Source: Gemmatimonadaceae bacterium
GTDB lineage: Bacteria > Gemmatimonadota > Gemmatimonadetes > Gemmatimonadales > Gemmatimonadaceae
Direction of reading: 5' to 3'
Assembly: GCA_025936015.1 (NCBI GenBank)
Contig: JAICUE010000162.1
Coordinates: 1-6,261, forward strand
Length of the DNA stretch: 6,261 bases
Below the pieces are notes generated by a model. That model had not been told where the DNA came from and searched no databases. It was given only the letters and a program-made list of their open reading frames with translations. Position 1 is the first letter of the stretch, and every line of letters starts with the position of its first letter. Below, piece by piece: positions 5,150-6,261 of this stretch. The translations under genes were made by a program, and so were the position numbers.

Positions 5150-6231
5150 GCGAACAGACCGACAGCCTCCTGCGCGACCGGCTTGCCGACGCGCTGGAGC
5201 GCGCGGCGTCGGTCGAGCGTGAGCTGTCCCAGCCGTCAACCGCACGGGACAACGCGAAGCTGGCCGAACTGGGCCGGGAGCACAGCCGCCTGGCGGCGGT
5301 GGTGGAACTGGCCGAGAAGCTGCGCCGGACCGAGAACGAGCTCGCAGATGCCCGCGAGCTCGTTTCTGTTGATGATCCCGAGATGGCTGCCGAGGCGCGC
5401 GCCGAAGTCGAGCGCCTCGAGCAGGCCGTCCCGGAGATGGAGCGCGCACTCAAGCCGCTGCTGATCCCGCGCGACCCACTCGAGGATCGCAATGCGATCG
5501 TCGAGATCCGCGCCGGCGCCGGCGGTGACGAGGCCGCGCTGTTCGCCGCCGACCTCTATCGGATGTACACGCGCTACGCGTCGACGCGCGGGTGGCGGCA
5601 GGAAGTCATCTCGCTCTCCGACGGAACGTTAGGCGGGTTGAAGGAAGCCATCTTCAAGCTCACCGGCGACGGCGCGTATGGCTCGATGCGCTGGGAGTCC
5701 GGCGTCCATCGGGTGCAGCGCGTGCCGGCAACGGAGGCGCAGGGGCGCATTCACACTTCGGCGGCGACCGTCGCCGTCCTCCCCGAGGCCGAAGAGGTGG
5801 ACGTGAAGATCGAGGACAAGGATCTTCGCATCGACGTCTTCCGTTCGTCGGGGCCGGGCGGCCAGAGCGTGAACACCACCGACTCGGCGGTGCGCATCAC
5901 GCACATCCCGACCGGACTCGTCGTCAGCCAGCAGGATCAGAAGTCGCAGCTCCAGAACAAGCTGAAGGCGATGGAGGTACTGCGCGCGCGGCTGCTCGAC
6001 CTGCGCGTTTCGGAGCAGGAAGCCGAGCGGTCGCGGATGCGGAAGACGCAGGTCGGCACGGGCGACCGCTCGGCAAAGATCCGCACGTACAACTTCCCGC
6101 AGAACCGGGTGACCGACCACCGGATCAACGTCACGCTGCACGAGCTTGCGCGCGTGCTCGGCGGCGATGTCGGCCCGCTGATCGAGGCGTTGCGGCTGGC
6201 CGACGTCGAGGAGCGACTGCGTGGCGGTTGA
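5146..6231 (+). CDS. prfA: Peptide chain release factor 1 (apparent CTG start)
   Basis: RF1 recognises UAA and UAG in the ribosomal A site and triggers release of the finished protein. Counted from CTG at 5146 it has 361 residues, matching about 360 for the family. Domain 1 (about 1-105) is a helical bundle; the conserved core begins with NAIVEIRAGAGGDEAALFAA (116-135). The codon-reading tripeptide PAT (194-196, in RVPATEAQGRIHTS) marks RF1 and not RF2, which has SPF. The catalytic GGQ is at 238-240 (SSGPGGQSVNTTDSAV), and TYNFPQNRVTDHRI (314-327) is also typical. No ATG, GTG or TTG occurs at the expected start. The nearest in-frame alternatives are GTG at 5056 (deep inside rpmE, 391 residues) and GTG at 5299/5302 (which removes about 51 residues of domain 1). 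A purine-rich GGGAAG at 5132-5137 lies eight bases before the CTG. Product certain; start about 70% sure. Confidence 0.95.
   Translation: MSEQTDSLLRDRLADALERAASVERELSQPSTARDNAKLAELGREHSRLAAVVELAEKLRRTENELADARELVSVDDPEMAAEARAEVERLEQAVPEMERALKPLLIPRDPLEDRNAIVEIRAGAGGDEAALFAADLYRMYTRYASTRGWRQEVISLSDGTLGGLKEAIFKLTGDGAYGSMRWESGVHRVQRVPATEAQGRIHTSAATVAVLPEAEEVDVKIEDKDLRIDVFRSSGPGGQSVNTTDSAVRITHIPTGLVVSQQDQKSQLQNKLKAMEVLRARLLDLRVSEQEAERSRMRKTQVGTGDRSAKIRTYNFPQNRVTDHRINVTLHELARVLGGDVGPLIEALRLADVEERLRGG
5627..5634 (+). repeat. CGTTAGGC octamer, copy 3 (in prfA)
   Basis: Exact copy on the plus strand, encoding Leu162-Gly163 of RF1 as TTA-GGC. Confidence 0.4.
6208..6213 (+). promoter_or_regulatory. Shine-Dalgarno of prmC inside prfA
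   Basis: GAGGAG lies seven bases before the GTG at 6221, within the last codons of prfA. It supports the partial downstream gene and its overlap with prfA. Confidence 0.65.
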
Positions 6232-6261
6232 GCTCGCGGTATCGGACGCGCTGGCCTCGGC
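6221..6261 (+). CDS. prmC: Start of release-factor glutamine methyltransferase (3' end outside window)
   Basis: A GTG at 6221 opens a frame that runs to the window edge: 13 whole codons, reading MAVELAVSDALAS. It begins 11 bases before the end of prfA and has a strong Shine-Dalgarno at ideal spacing. In very many bacteria the gene overlapping or directly following prfA is prmC (hemK), whose product methylates the Gln of the GGQ motif in RF1 and RF2. That is the basis of the name; 13 residues alone cannot identify the family, although a helical N-terminus fits. The overlap predicts translational coupling with prfA. Confidence 0.65.
   Translation, partial: MAVELAVSDALAS

Overview
This is a GC-rich window (about two thirds G+C, judged by eye) from a free-living Gram-negative-type bacterium. 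An apolipoprotein N-acyltransferase implies outer-membrane lipoproteins. Codon bias, densely packed genes, a CsgG-type protein and a GAF/HD-GYP protein would suit Gemmatimonadota or a similar soil phylum. That placement is an impression and not a proof. Seven genes are supported, two of them cut by the window edges. There is no RNA gene, CRISPR array, insertion sequence or prophage, and no gene-free stretch longer than about 220 bases.

Layout. (1) Bases 2-295, plus strand: the C-terminal end of lnt. It converges on (2) a minus-strand block from 4721 down to 309. Read in the direction of transcription this block holds a Crp/Fnr-family regulator (4721-4041), an MBL-fold metallo-hydrolase (3943-3071), a secreted CsgG-domain/TPR protein (3054-2332) and a degenerate receiver-GAF-HD-GYP phosphodiesterase (2261-309). 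The hydrolase and CsgG-like genes are 16 bases apart and look co-transcribed. Hairpins sit at the 3' ends of the crp-like, csgG-like and HD-GYP genes and take in their stop codons. (3) Bases 4722-4942: a 221-base divergent regulatory region with a good promoter on each strand and a 14-bp inverted repeat exactly midway between them. (4) Bases 4943-6261, plus strand: rpmE (ribosomal protein L31), prfA (release factor 1) and the first codons of prmC (release-factor methyltransferase), a classic translation operon with overlapping genes.

How the genes fit together. rpmE-prfA-prmC is a housekeeping translation unit: RF1 ends translation at UAA/UAG, and PrmC methylates the Gln of its GGQ motif. The minus-strand block looks like a nucleotide-signalling neighbourhood: a cyclic-nucleotide-type regulator, a metal hydrolase, an envelope protein and a c-di-GMP-type phosphodiesterase. 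No single pathway linking them can be proven from sequence.

The points most worth a second look are the apparent CTG start of prfA overlapping the rpmE stop, the symmetric operator-like site between the divergent promoters, an insertion of about 115 residues inside the HD-GYP catalytic core that duplicates a metal-ligand helix, and an octamer (CGTTAGGC) that accounts for every TTA codon in the window. I found no clear previously undescribed defence or mobile system.
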